Below, in pieces: positions 45,420 to 57,060 of a stretch of 64,000 nucleotides of DNA. The notes beneath the pieces are model-generated. The model had not been told where the DNA came from. It worked only from the letters and a program-made list of their open reading frames with translations, and made no database searches. The translations under genes were made by a program, and so were the position numbers. The DNA comes from Corylus avellana (Eukaryota > Streptophyta > Magnoliopsida > Fagales > Betulaceae): contig NC_081546.1 of the NCBI RefSeq assembly GCF_901000735.1, positions 19,405,220-19,469,219 on the forward strand, written 5' to 3'. Each line of letters opens with the position of its first letter. The first letter of the stretch is position 1.

Positions 45420-46053
45420 CGGATGTTTTATTTAATATATATTAATGACTGTTATACAGCTAATCAAGAAAATTTTGAAGAAGAAGGACCAAATTCCCCA
45501 ACACAAACAGATATAGAAGAACCTCCTTTACATCAACAATTAATGACTATAAGTAAACCATTTACTTTAGACCTCCAACCCTTAATAAAAAACTATAATT
45601 CTACCAAGCATACAGAAAAAAAGAGAAAAATATATGTTAAAATATACAAAAGAACAAAAAATAAAAATCTTTGCAGAATGGGAAAAATTTATGAATGAAC
45701 ATAAGTTACATATAAAATTCTTTGACTTTATAAAAATTTATGAAAATAAAAAATTAAACATGTTAACCCAGTGGGAAAAAGAAGATAAAACAATAATAGA
45801 AGCAAGTCACCCTCTAAAAGAAACGATTTTTGTAAACTTTAAAGGATAAAAAATTGTAGCATCCCCTTTTAAAACTTCCAAAGATGACGAAAACATAAAA
45901 AAGCTAATGGAACAAAACAATTACACAAACCAAAGCCTCATAACCACAGGAAAACAATTAGACCGAATAGAAAACAAAATTACACCCCCAATTAAAACTG
46001 AAACTGAAAAGAAAAAACTACATTACGAACAACCCCTCTTAAAAATTTAGCAA
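45420..46053 (+). pseudogene. Pararetroviral polyprotein fragment upstream of the coat region
   Basis: Short Lys/Glu/Asn-rich open stretches (45414-45698, 45634-45849) lie in two frames with stops between them. They precede the coat-like ORF directly and share its A-rich composition. I do not recognise a domain; a movement protein would be expected upstream but is not visible. Confidence 0.5.
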
Positions 46054-46059
46054 CCCAAA

Positions 46060-46995
46060 ATGTTATACTTAAAGGATAAAGACGAAACCTGTCTTGAAAA
46101 GGTCAATAATATGCTAAAACAACTTGAAAATGTCAAAAGTGAAACCTCGTCCTCTAAAACGGTCCAAGTCATTAGAAATGACAAACAAATAATCACATAT
46201 AAAACAACAAGTGAAACACAAAGTTCAGAATCTGAACAAACTACAGATCAAGAAATACAACAAATTGAACAACAATTCAGTGAATTCCAAATTAATAGAA
46301 TTATTAGACCAACGCCTAACGCCCTCACTTGGTACTCTAGACCTACACCACCAGATATTCAATATGAAGAACGAAATGTTTTTAACCAATTCTCAGTCTC
46401 TACTGACAAGATTTATGAATGGAATATTGACGGTTTGTCTAAACAAGAAATTTTAAATAAATTACAGCACATGTCAATGGTTACTAATAATTACCTCACA
46501 AATTCAGAAAAAACTAATGCAGAAATTGTAGACATTTTAACATCAGGATTTATAGGAACACTAAAAGCTTGGTGGGAAAAATATTTAACTGAAGCAGATT
46601 GTACTGAAATAAAATATGCAGTTCAAAAAGATGAAGAAGGAATCCCAATTTATGATGAAGCACATAACAGAGGAATCTCAGATGGAATTAATGTTTTAAT
46701 TTACACCATAATGAAACATTTTACAGGAATCCCTAGTAATGTTACATCCAGAATTCTTGACCAACTAAGTAACCTTAGGTGTCCAACCTTAAGTGATTTT
46801 ATATGGTATAAAGATGTTTTTATATCAAGAGTAATGTTAAGAGATGACTGTAAAAATGCCTTCTGGAAAGAAAAATTTATCAATGGTTTACCCAATCTAT
46901 TTGCCCATAAAATCCGTGAAGAATTAAGTAATAAAACTGTAATTATAGAATATGATAAGCTTATCTACGAAGACAATCATAAGTACAATAAGTAA
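46060..46995 (+). pseudogene. Pararetroviral coat-protein-like region
   Basis: A 311-codon open stretch. The first 90 residues are Gln/Glu/Ser-rich. Then comes a folded-looking part with LSKQEILNKLQHM, GTLKAWWEKYL and a C-terminal helical region (LRCPTLSDFIWYKDVF, FWKEKFINGLP), similar in layout to the capsid domain of reverse-transcribing plant viruses, where the capsid is followed by a CCHC knuckle. It ends at a stop (46993-46995) about 65 bases before the solo LTR at 47061; the sequence after that LTR (48404) continues the gene. It would package viral RNA/DNA; here it is not functional. Confidence 0.7.
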
Positions 46996-47060
46996 AATAG
47001 GATTAAAAATATGTATAAATATGAAGATAAATAAAAACTTGAACAAAGAAAAAAGAGAAG

Positions 47061-48398
47061 TGATAAGTGCCAAATATTGCATATTTGGACCCCTTTATTT
47101 ACATTAGTTAATCCTTTAGCTGTGTCGTTATTTAATATTTTGTGTTAGTTTTGTGTTTTTAGTGTTTTGTAGGTCATTGAAGAAAAACTGCAGCTTTAAA
47201 GGGAAAAATGCGAAGTTTGGAAGAAAGCATACTTTGAGAAGACCTAGATTGTGTGGTTAAGTCTAACCAAATCTAAGGAAAGGTTAAATCAGATTAAAGT
47301 TCAGATTGGATAAGATTTCGGATCGGATTCAAATTCAGATTCTGCACACGTCTTAGTATTTTGACCATAACTCTCCGTTCAAATATCGGATTGAAGTGAT
47401 TCAAACGGCATTGGAACGCTAGCTCAAAATACTACAATTTGTTGTGAAATAGGATTTTCGTAATTCGTACAGTTACTATGTCAAAATCGCCCCGCAATTA
47501 AAGGACACAAATCTGGACGAATCCTATTCCGATTTCAGACTTCTATTTTGACTGGGAGACAGACCTCCGAATTATCTAAGTTTACTTGGGCTTCTAGGAC
47601 TTCCCTAAGCTTATAAATAGACTTCTTTGCATTCAAGAAAATAGACAATCCCAGAGAGCAAAATTCTTTTGTTTAGTTTTTCTTTAGGTTTAGGTTTAGG
47701 TTTAGATTTTATTTTTTATGTGGAGCTAAATTCCCAACTAAGGTTGGGGATGAAGCCTCACCGATGAAGAACATCAATACTTTTATGTAAGTTTTTATTA
47801 TTCTGATTTTATTGGGTTTTTTATTTCAATTGTTTTACTTTTAATCAATTATATGGATTGATTCTTGGATATCTCTTGTGATTCAAGGATACATGTGATG
47901 ATTTGAGATAATTTCATATGATTGATTGCTTGGCTTTTAACTCATAAAAATTGGATATCCCTTGTGATTTGTTCTACGGATACATCTGGTGTTTCAATTC
48001 AATTTGGATTCCTTTTGTGATTTGGTCAATGAATGGATACATTGGATGGTTTTGATTAATTCTTTGAAGCATAGTAAAACATATCTATGATTTAATTTGT
48101 GAGAACTTCGGATTAATATTGATGAACATAAAGTATATTGTTATGATTTGGTGAGTGTGAATTCCCAAACCTTAGTACCTTTATCCTTAGATTTACTTAT
48201 TTTATTTAGTTTATGTTTATCCCTTAATTTTCAAAACTCAAAAATCAAAACCCTTTTGGAACTAGATTAGGATTTAATTAGTTTAGATATAAATTGCTCT
48301 TTCAAAAATACAATTCTCTGTGGGATCGACCTCGCACTTGCAATCCATTAAACTACAATCGATTCGTGCACTTGCGAGTTAAATAAATTTGCACAACA
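47061..48398 (+). repeat. Solo LTR, 1,338 bp, inserted in the pararetrovirus
   Basis: TGATAAGTGCC...TTGCACAACA with perfect 5-bp duplication AGAAG (47056-47060 and 48399-48403). TATA box ttataaatag at 47611-47620 gives plus orientation. It ends with the motif gggatcgacctcgcacttgc, common near the end of Athila/Tat-type LTRs. It is a different family from 19137-20433, although both begin TGATAAG. No coding region. Confidence 0.94.
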
Positions 48399-48403
48399 AG
48401 AAG

Positions 48404-49164
48404 CAAAATATGAAATGAGAAATTTTTGTGAACAATATGGCTTACCTCTTATATCACCCTCTAGAAGAAAACATAAGGATAAATACGCAAAAACTAGAAA
48501 GCCCTACAAAAAAGGTTATAGAAGCAACAAAAACTTTGAACCAAATCAATATTACAAGAAAAATAAAACAGCAAGAAAATATTACAAAAAACCAAAAAAC
48601 ACAAAATATGACAAAAAGAAAGTAAAATGCTTTAAATGTGAAAAAATAGGCCATTACAAAAATGAGTACAAAGTAAAAGATAAAATCAATCAATTAAAAA
48701 TTTCCAACAAAGAAAAAGAAGATTTGTATAAAATCTTAGAACTCAGAAATTCAGATTCTAGTGATAATGAAGATGAAATCTTTAACATCTCAACAGATTA
48801 TGAATCAAGTCAAAATTCTAGTAATTCAAAGGTAGAGCTAGGTTGCAAAGATTCATGTTGTAAAACAAAACTTAAGATAAATGTACTAACTAAACATGAA
48901 GAAATGCTAATTGATTTGATAGAAGGAATAGAAGACCCAGAAACTAAAGCCAAATACCTTAAAAAATTCAAGAGTAATTTAATAAAGAATGAAACAAAAA
49001 ATGGACCAATAAAAATTATAGAACCACAAATTAGTATTGATAAAATCCTCAACAGATTTAAATCAAAACAAAGAGAAGTAACCCTCCAAGACTTACAGCA
49101 TGAAGTCAATCAAAGCAAAATAGAAATAAAAGATTTAAAAGCCAAAAACAAAGAATTAGAATAA
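48404..49164 (+). pseudogene. Pararetroviral coat C-terminus with zinc knuckle
   Basis: Begins with the end of the capsid domain, then a very basic Lys/Tyr/Asn-rich stretch (residues 15-70 of the ORF at 48415) that fits a nucleic-acid-binding tail. The CCHC knuckle CFKCEKIGHYKNEY (48628-48669) has Tyr where the last Cys belongs, so it is broken. An acidic Ser/Asp segment follows, and a coiled-coil-like end (LQDLQHEVNQSKIEIKDLK, near 49085-49140). The stop at 49162-49164 separates it from the protease. Confidence 0.75.
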
Positions 49165-50292
49165 GAAGTAATGATTTTAAAGATTGATAAAAAAATTTCT
49201 GAATAAAGTCAATCTGAGAGTGAACAAGAATTAGAAGACGAAAAATCTACAAGATCTTCAACCAAAAGTTTAATCTTCAAAGACAATATAGATGAAAAAT
49301 ACTTAAACATAATTGATAGAATCATTTTCCAAAAATGGCACTCTAGAGTAACAATAATTATTAATGGCGAATTTGAATTTGAAGTTATAGCTTTGATATA
49401 TTCAGGTGCAGATTTAAACTGTATTTAGGAAGGAATGATACCTACCAAATACTATTTAAAAACTACAAAACATTTATCATCAGCTAATGGCAGTGAAATG
49501 CAGATAGATTACAAGTTGCCTAAAGCACATGTCTGTCAAGATGATGTTTGTTTCAAAACTTCATTTGTCTTAATAAAAAACATGCTTGATTCAAAAGTCA
49601 TATTAGGAAATCCCTTTTTATGTCTTTTGTATCCCTTTACTGCAGATCACAAAGGAATTACCACAGAAATCCTAAGAGAGAATGTAAAATTTAAATTCTT
49701 CAAAAGGCCACATATTAAAGATCTCAATATATTAAAAGAAATTTCAATTTCTAAAACAATTAACATTTTACATAATAAGAGCAAGCATTTGAACTCCCTA
49801 AAAAAAGAAATTAAACATAAAAGAATAGCAGAACAACTATCAAGTGACATTCTTTTACAGAAAATTGAAAGATTCAAAGAGAAAATACAAAATGAAGTTT
49901 GTTCTGATCTCCCCAATGCCTTTTGGCATAGGAAAAAACATATTGTAAAACTTCCCTATGTAAAAGATTTCAGCGAAAGAAATATTCCTACTAAAGCTAA
50001 ACCCATCCAAATGAATCAAGATTTAATGGAACTTTGTAAAATTGAAATTAAAGAATTGCCTAACAAAGGAATAATTAGAAAAAGCAAGTCCCCCTGGTCC
50101 TGTTCAGCATTTTATGTACAGAAAAATGTAGAATTAGAAAGAGGAGCTCCAAGATTAGTAATAAACTACAAACCTCTCAATAAAGTCTTACAGTGGATAA
50201 GATATCCAATTTCAAACAAAAAGGACCTAATAAACAGAATAGGTCAAGCCAATGTTTTTTCAAAATTTGATATGAAGAGTGGATTCTGGTAG
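49165..50292 (+). pseudogene. Pararetroviral protease and N-terminal reverse transcriptase
   Basis: The protease is visible before and after a stop at 49426-49428: the catalytic segment reads YSGAD (normally D-[ST]-G-A) and SKVILGNPFL (near 49590-49620) is the second conserved strand. The RT begins in the open stretch 49435-50292: KGIIRKSKSPWSC, RLVINYKPLN and NVFSKFDMKSGFW are typical of Caulimoviridae. A TAG stop at 50290-50292 breaks the RT exactly after SGFW. Such RTs copy viral RNA into DNA in the cytoplasm; this copy cannot. Confidence 0.85.
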
Positions 50293-51169
50293 ATCCAAAT
50301 CCATGAACAAGATAGATATAAAACAACATTTGTTACACCATTTGGCCACTATGAATGGATTGTCATGCCCTTTGGGTTAAAAAATGCCCCAAGTGAATTT
50401 CAAAACATCATGAATGAAATCTTTGACCCTATAGCACATTTCTCAATTGTTTATATAGAGGATGTCCTCCTATTTTCAAAATCAATTGATGAACACTACA
50501 AACATCTTCATTCGTTTCTCAGTATCATCAAAGTTAGTGGTTTAGTAGTTTCAGCTACAGAAATCAATTTGTTTCAAACAAAAATCAGATTTCTAGAATT
50601 CAACATCAGTCAAGGAATGGTTAAACCCATTGATCGGGCCATTCAATTTGCAGACAAATTTCCTGATATCATCCTTGATAAAAATCAGCTCCAGAGGTTC
50701 CTAAGATCTTTAAATTATGTTGCTGAATTTTATCAAAATCTTAGAAAACATTGTAAACCATTGTTTGATCGTCTTAAAAGCAACCCTCTACCTTGGACAG
50801 ATCTTCATACTTGAATTGTCTAAGAAGTCAAAAAAATATGTCCAGACTTTGCCCTGTCTTGGCATTCCTAACGTAAAAGCTTTCAAAATTGTAGAAACAG
50901 ACGCCTTCAATATGGGGGTATTCTCAAACAGAAAATCTCTTCAGATTCTCCTGAACAAATTGTTTGTTTCCATTCAGGAATTTGGAATTCAGCACAAAGT
51001 AATTATAGTACTATTAAAAAAGAGATTTTATCTATCGTATTATGCATCTCAAAGTTTCAAAGTGATTTGTTAAACCAAAAATTTTTAATTCGAGTCGATT
51101 GCAAAAGTGCAAAACATGTTTTAGAATACATCAAAGGAGATCAAAATTCTATACCTGATTTCCTCACTT
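50293..51169 (+). pseudogene. Pararetroviral reverse transcriptase end and RNase H
   Basis: FGHYEWIVMPFGLKNAPSEF continues the RT. The active-site box reads YIED (normally Y-[IVM]-D-D), a loss of one catalytic Asp. The connection region ends near 50814 at a stop. RNase H is recognisable only by changing frame (50890-51130: ETDAFNMG, then a basic and Ser-rich tail). The end of this frame overlaps the start of the next ORF near 51170-51190. Confidence 0.82.
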
Positions 51170-51840
51170 GTGGATTTTTGCAGGGAAAAGATGGCTGAAA
51201 AGCCACAATCCAGTAAAAACAAAAATAAAACACCTTCCATCAAGTCACAACCCAGTCACCATTTAGTCCTGAGCCTAGGAAATGTAAATCCTTATGACAC
51301 ATGTTCACACATTAACATGTTAAATAAGTTTCAGGTTCTTGGTTCCCCAAGACCTACTTTTTCATCCACTTTAGCATCCCCAAGTCATCCGGGCCCTTAC
51401 CAGTTGGTAGAATGTCCTACAACAACTGTTATTCCTACCCAACAGAACTCTTCAAAAAATGTACAGAAACAAAAATTCTATACCAACCAGCCCATTACCT
51501 ATACCAATAGATCTAAGTTTGTCCAAAAAACCTATACAGAAAACCTGTTTTTTGTAGAACATGACTAGCGTCATCTCAAGGATCCTTTGGATCTTGTAAA
51601 AAATTATTTCCCTCCGAAATGGACATTCCATTTCACCCATCTAAATCCATCAATTTCTACAGAGACATTTTACTCCAAACAACATCAATTACCAAAGACT
51701 CTGTCCCAGATAAATATGATCTAGAACATAAGAGAATAATCTTTGATAAAATGTATATCACAAAGATCATTTCAGCAAAAGAATGGGGTCACCCAGCTAA
51801 TCTCAAAGTCTTGTAGGGCCACTAAGTTCAATACAACTAC
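51170..51840 (+). pseudogene. Pararetroviral C-terminal ORF, first part
   Basis: An open stretch 51170-51568, probable start ATG at 51190 (MAEKPQSSKNKNK). It is Ser/Pro/Gln-rich and without known domains. After a stop (51566-51568) the similarity of style continues in another frame up to 51840, where the Athila element is inserted. The C-terminal half is at 63034-63632. A separate ORF after RNase H suggests a florendovirus-like genome plan (inference). Function unknown. Confidence 0.6.
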
Positions 51841-53111
51841 TGATGTGGTATTTTTGTGACCAAAAATATCAATTAAAAATAACCACTCGCAATAGGACGA
51901 ATCTTTGTAGGATACGGCTATATTGAGGGTGTCGAACCTCAAGGACTGCAAGAGTTTAATTATCAAAATTAAAAGATCAAATTTAACTTAATTAAGAGAG
52001 AGTGCTTTGTTTGTGTGAATTTAAAGTGCGTAAAATAAACGGAAATAAAGGAAGTAAATATATGAGAGAGAGAGTAGGGTATTGATTTCACCACTGTCCG
52101 CACATCAATAGTTAACCATATTTAATTCTAGCAATTCTTTCTATGCATGTTATAAATTAAACAAGAAAACATATAAAAATAATTTCATACAATCAACGGA
52201 ATAGCATAACCCATCTTCGGTTGGCACGGATCGTCTACCTAAATTACACTAAATTAGGGTGTAGTACAATCCGTCTTTCCTAGGTATGGTCTACCTAACC
52301 CTATTGATTGCATGCCAATTAAGAACTATTGTATAACCATCGTTCTTATAATCACAGAAAATAAGAATGATTTGAGTTCAATAATAGTAAAATAATTTCT
52401 AAGACAAGATAATAATTGTACTAATATTGAATTGGAATTAACGAACAATTGCATTTAATATGAAGAGCAGAAATCAATTGTAGCAATCCTCATAGTTATA
52501 CAATCAACATGCATAAATAGAAAAACTAGAAATTAAATACAATCAAACCATTGTGCTTGGAAAGGGTTACATCAATACCCCACACTTGGGTTTAGCTGCT
52601 CATGCTCTTCTAAGCTCCAAAGACAATTTTTCTAAATTTTTGCTCTAAAAAGCGGTGTCTCTGTTTACAATGTTTAGGACCCTATTTATAGGGATTTGGA
52701 AAACCCTAAAACCCTAGAAATCCTCAGAAAGTCGGAAGTCAGTCTCCCAGTCCAATTGGGAGACTGAAAACCAAGTCCTTGCTGGAAAAGGACTACTGTC
52801 GTGTTGTACACGCCTGAGTGCACTCGATCCGAGGTCTTGTGCGCTCGAGCTTAGCTTTTGTGCGCACGAGCGTAGGCATGCGCTCAATCCCTGGCTGCAG
52901 ACGCTCGAGCGCAGTGCGCTCGATCCTAGGGGTGCTACGATCGATCCTAGATCCAAAATGCTCAATTTGTTGTCTTTTTAAGCCCAATTTCCAATGGTTG
53001 TCAAATAAGACCTGAAACACAAAAACAAAACAAAATCAATCAAATAACAATGCTAAGGAATTAACATATGTAAATTAAGGGGCATGAATGTGCAACATTC
53101 AGCGCTTATCA
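51841..53111 (-). repeat. 3' LTR of the Athila-type element
   Basis: 1,271 bp. Minus-strand TATA ccctataaataggg at 52680-52693. Upstream of it, 52800-52945, is the GC-rich palindrome array described separately. Same family as the solo LTR at 19137-20433. Confidence 0.95.
52800..52945. repeat. Palindromic GCTCGAGC/CGATCGAT array in the U3 (3' LTR)
   Basis: In about 150 bases the motifs gcgctcgagc, cgctcgatcc, acgctcgagcgcag and acgatcgatcc recur every 15-25 bases, in GC-rich sequence quite unlike the surrounding LTR. It lies upstream of the TATA box on the coding (minus) strand, i.e. in the promoter. The 5' LTR has the equivalent array at 62720-62880. Confidence 0.85.
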
Positions 53112-54132
53112 CACCCCCCCAACTTACATATTGCTAGTCCCTTAACAATACAAAACAAAAAATAAACTGAAAACAAAAAGATAAATCCAGCTTTCGTAGG
53201 ATGTACGGTTGCATTTAGCGTATGCAACAAGCCTTTTAAACCCCTAGGAATTCACTAGAGGACAAGTGAAGTCTTGTGAGGGTTTTCCAGGAATGATACC
53301 CACAAACATTTTATAACCATGTAATCCCCAAGAATGCAATATCATGACCATCATGGTTATCAGTCATTAACATGCTTAATAAAACAAACACTATTTTCAC
53401 AATTTCAGGAAATTGTAACTTAGCTCCAATCACGGCAATTATGAAATATTACAAAATTCAACTAGTGTATGTGAACTCAACACATAGTCATGGGATTTCA
53501 AAACTATCTCAATCATGCATGGATCAATACTCAAAATTCCTTAGACTCCCCATCGGATAAAACAACCAAGGCACATAATTTCCTTTTTTTTTTTTTTTTA
53601 GCTCACTTAGATCCCTTAAGCTTTCTGATTGACCCATGTATCGAGCGTTAGGCCAATGACTCCCAACTTAATAAGGCAAGAGGTCCGGTTACTTGGTGGA
53701 AAGTTTAAAATGATTTTTTTTTTGAATTTATGCCAAGGTCATTTTCCCAATAAGTTTCCCAATTACATTATGAATATTAAAACCAGACATTATTGATTCT
53801 AGATTTTATGCCCTACAGACTACATGCTAGTGTGCGTGTGAGAATCAAATTGAAATAAGTAATATTTCATGCTGCCAATGAAAGTAACACAATTTTAATT
53901 CCTTAATCAAGTGATCATGTGTTCGTCATATTAAGCCCATTAATGAATTTCAAATCACAACAAGAAAATCAATTGCATGCTCGAAACTAACATGTATGCC
54001 CACACCCCCAACTTAAAATGCATAATGTCCTCAGTGTGTGGAAAACAACAGTAAAACAATGCAAGGGATAGAAGTACCTGACCTATCACTGTGGCGCAGA
54101 AGAAGATGCCCCTGAAGCAGGTGGCAGCCGTG
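53112..54132 (-). other. Athila 3' untranslated region with two purine tracts
   Basis: No coding region. On the minus strand a PPT (aagttgggggggtg, 53112-53126) touches the 3' LTR and a second very similar tract (cattttaagttgggggtgtg, 54001-54020) lies 890 bases upstream of it, soon after the env-position ORF. Confidence 0.75.
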
Positions 54133-55150
54133 CTAAAATGACGCGCAACAGTTCTTGCTGGGCTTCAAATCTTTCATCTGTCCGGCTCCTGCCTCCGCCC
54201 TCTGGGTAGTAAGCTTAGATCGGAGCTCCCGCAGTTCTTTCTGGAGGGACTCATATTGTGACATGGTCAGAGTGACGGTCGCTGCCACTCCCTCTCTGGC
54301 TACCGGCTCAGCTGCAGGTGGCTCATCATGTGTGGGCCTATCAGCTTCCTTGACGATCTCAGCTGCGGCAGGCTCCCGACATCGTCTCGGCATGTGGGAA
54401 TAACTCTGGTTCCACTGGATCAGGCCAAACTGGGGGTGTGCAGAGATTGGCCCATCAGCGGGTGTACCCTCAATGCTGTGGGTTTGAAGGATATAGGTGA
54501 GGAGAAAAGGAAATGGAAGTCCCCAGGAAGACGAGCCCAGAGTGCACCGCACAATTGCCCCGTCCCAAAACTTATGTATCTGATCCCAAATGAGCTGAGG
54601 GATGGAAATCCAAAAGCCTCTTTGAAATGCATAGAGGGCTGCAAGGAAGGGGCCTCGCCTCTGAGTCTTATGTCCAAAGGGACACACATTCCATTGCAAA
54701 ATGAAGTCCACAAACCACAGGCGGGAAGGTAGCAGGACTTTGCTTGTACAGTTGCGGCGTTCATCGGTGTAACGGCCGCGGCAAACGTCATCCACAATAA
54801 ATTGCAGTGTGAGGTCGGGCGGCAGGTCTGAGCACCGAGGGGAGCCATCCCGAGCCAAAATGTCAGATAGGCAATCAGGAGAACATTGCAAAGCAGCAGC
54901 AATGTCGTCGGTGGTCAGCTCAACGTCCATGCCCGCCACCGATGAAGAGAGGATGCCCGGCCGAGTACAGTCAAAGGTGAGATGGGCATAAAATTCCTGG
55001 ACCATCCCTTCATAAGCAACGGGGCTGACGGGCTGGAACAGGGCGGTGAGGCCGCGTCGTCGGCATTTTTTGACCGCCTACTTTGTTGCTTGAAGGCTTT
55101 GGAAGACGGTGTTGACGGCAAAGGATGTCTCCAAGATGAGCTTCCGTTGC
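54133..55150 (-). pseudogene. Env-position ORF of the Athila element (putative plant transposon protein type)
   Basis: Main open stretch 55005-54133 on the minus strand, 290 residues: VQEFYAHLTFD, ELTTDDIAAALQC, LPSRLWFVDFILQWNVCPFGHK and SIPQLIWDQIHKFW are typical of the family annotated as putative plant transposon protein. The C-terminal 80 residues are Ala/Glu-rich with a coiled-coil segment (LQKELRELRSKL). The N-terminus appears to lie in another frame upstream (a basic Ser/Ala-rich start near 55150, MGSNGSSSWRH), separated by a frameshift near 55010. I see no signal peptide or transmembrane segment, so an envelope role is not supported; it occupies the position where Athila elements carry their env-like gene. 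Function unknown. Confidence 0.75.
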
Positions 55151-55629
55151 TTCCCATGGTGTGGTAATGGCTGGGATGGGGCCTCGGGGGTGGTGTCCCG
55201 AGCAGGGGAAGACAGGGAAGTGGATGCGGGGGCCAAAAGCATGATTGGGCTTCGTTGAGGCTTATTGTCGAACACTTGGCGGGCACTGCAAAATGGAGGT
55301 GGTTGAAAACCACGTGGCTTGGTTGCCCAACTCCCTGTAAAAAGAAGAAAAAGCCAACACAGGGCAGTCTATGTGCGGTGGAGCATTCACAGACTGTGAT
55401 TTCCACAAAATTTTTGAAAGAAAACAGGTACGGTGGGGTTTGGGGAGAATGGGAAATGTGAGAGAGACAAGTGGTTGAAGAGGGAGAAAGAGAGTGGGGG
55501 AAGGTTGGTGGTAGGTGAGGGCAGTGCTGGGTTGCTGGGCGAAGTGGGTGCGTGGGGGATTCGGCGCTTGGAGGGGGGAATTGGGGAAAAGAAAAGGGGG
55601 TGTGACCTAAAAAGGTCACGTGAGACCTC

Positions 55630-55865
55630 TGAACGAGTGCGCTCGAGCGGCACTAATGTGCACTCGATCGCACTCGCACAGAGGGTGGAATGGATGGCGG
55701 GGATACGCTCGAGCGCTCCTGAAGGTGCGCTCGAGCGCATTAGTGCAGGTGTGTGTTAAGTGTGGAGCATCTGCGCTCGATCCCACGCAGGGTGGGCTCG
55801 AGCGTAGGCCCATGCTCTGGGATCGAGCGCACAGTGGGTGCGCTCGAGCCCAGGGTGCCAAAACC
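55630..55865. repeat. Internal palindromic CTCGAGC/CGATCG array after integrase
   Basis: Motifs gtgcgctcgagcg, cactcgatcgcactcgc, cgctcgagcgctcc, tgcgctcgagcgcat, ctgcgctcgatccc and gatcgagcgcac recur about ten times. It directly follows the integrase stop and precedes the env-position ORF on the minus strand. The motifs are those of the U3 array, but the spacing differs, so this is not a copied LTR. Confidence 0.85.
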
Positions 55866-57060
55866 TTAATAAAAAAAGTAGACGGGATCCGTAAAATCGA
55901 CGGATTCCACGTCTGTACCTGGCTCAAAGTTCTGGATGCAAGGCTTCAACCTTTGACCGTTGACCTTGAACAGAGTGCCATCATTTGGGTCCCGCAATTT
56001 GACGGCGCCATGGGGCAACACCGAGGTAATTATGAAGGGGTCGTCCCATCTGAAGTAGAGCTTTCCAGGGAAAAGCCGGAGTTTGGAATTGAAGAGCCAT
56101 ACTTTTTGGTCTGGTACAAACGTCTTGGGCAAGATATGTTTGTCATGAAAAGCCTTAGTCCACTCCTTATAAAGGCAAGCACTATCATAGGCATCTCGCC
56201 GCAGCTCCTCTAACTCTGTCAACTAAAGTTTCCGTGGGGGCCGGCTACTTGCATATCAAATTAAATTGCTTGATAGCCCACAGAGCCTTGTGTTCTATTT
56301 CCACAGGGAGGTGACACGCCTTGGCATAAACCAGCCTATAGGGAGACATTCCAATGGGGGTTTTGTAGGCTATGCGGTAGGCCCATAATGCATCATTGAG
56401 GCGCAAGGACCAATCCTTTCGGTCTGGCCTAACAGACTTCTCCAGAATATGCTTAATCTCCCGGTTAGAGACTTCTACTTGGCCACTTGTTTGAGGATGG
56501 TAGGGAGTGGCTACCTTATGTGTGACAAAGTACTTGAGAAGCAAGGCCTTGAAAAACCGGTTACAAAAGTGTCTACCTCCATCACTGATGATAGCTTGAG
56601 GAGTACCAAATCTGCTGAAAATGTTGGCTTGGAGGAACTTTACCACAACCTTGTGATCATTGGTCTTTGTGGCAATGGCTTTTACCCACTTAGAGACATA
56701 GTCTACTCCTACCAAAATGTAATCATACCCACAAGATGGTGGGAAGGGTCCCATGAAGTCGATACCCCAGACATCAAAAATCTCGACAATAAGGATTGGG
56801 TTCAATGGCATCATGTCCCTTCGAGATATAGCTCCTAGGCGTTGACATCTCTCACACGCTCGGCAGAATTCATAGGCATCTTCGAACAAGGTGGGCCATG
56901 TGAATCTGCATTGGAGAACCTTGGTTGTTGTCTTCTTGGCACTGAAATGCCCTCCACAAGCTAGAGAATGACAAAAAGTGAGAATGCTAGAAAATTCACT
57001 CTCAGGGACATAGTGTTGGATGATCTGATCAGCACAATATTTGAACAACTCTGGATCTTC
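55866..57060 (-). pseudogene. Athila integrase
   Basis: Open stretches 57048-56245 and 56222-55866 in different frames. The zinc-binding N-terminus ([16 protein letters not shown]...CRACERCQR) is present. The core has [35 protein letters not shown] and the E-bearing [19 protein letters not shown], giving an apparently complete D,D,E set. The C-terminal piece (KVWLFNSKLRLFPGKLYFRWDDPF) is the GPY/F-like DNA-binding domain. One frame break near 56230 is the only obvious damage. It would insert the element cDNA into chromosomes. Confidence 0.9.

Noticed and set aside
54328..54732. Plus-strand frames opposite the env-position ORF
   Set aside because: They are antisense shadows of the minus-strand ORF, which has recognisable conserved motifs.
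55433..56213. Plus-strand frame of 197 codons over the palindromic array
   Set aside because: It is antisense to integrase and to the CTCGAGC array; palindromic GC-rich sequence opens frames on both strands.
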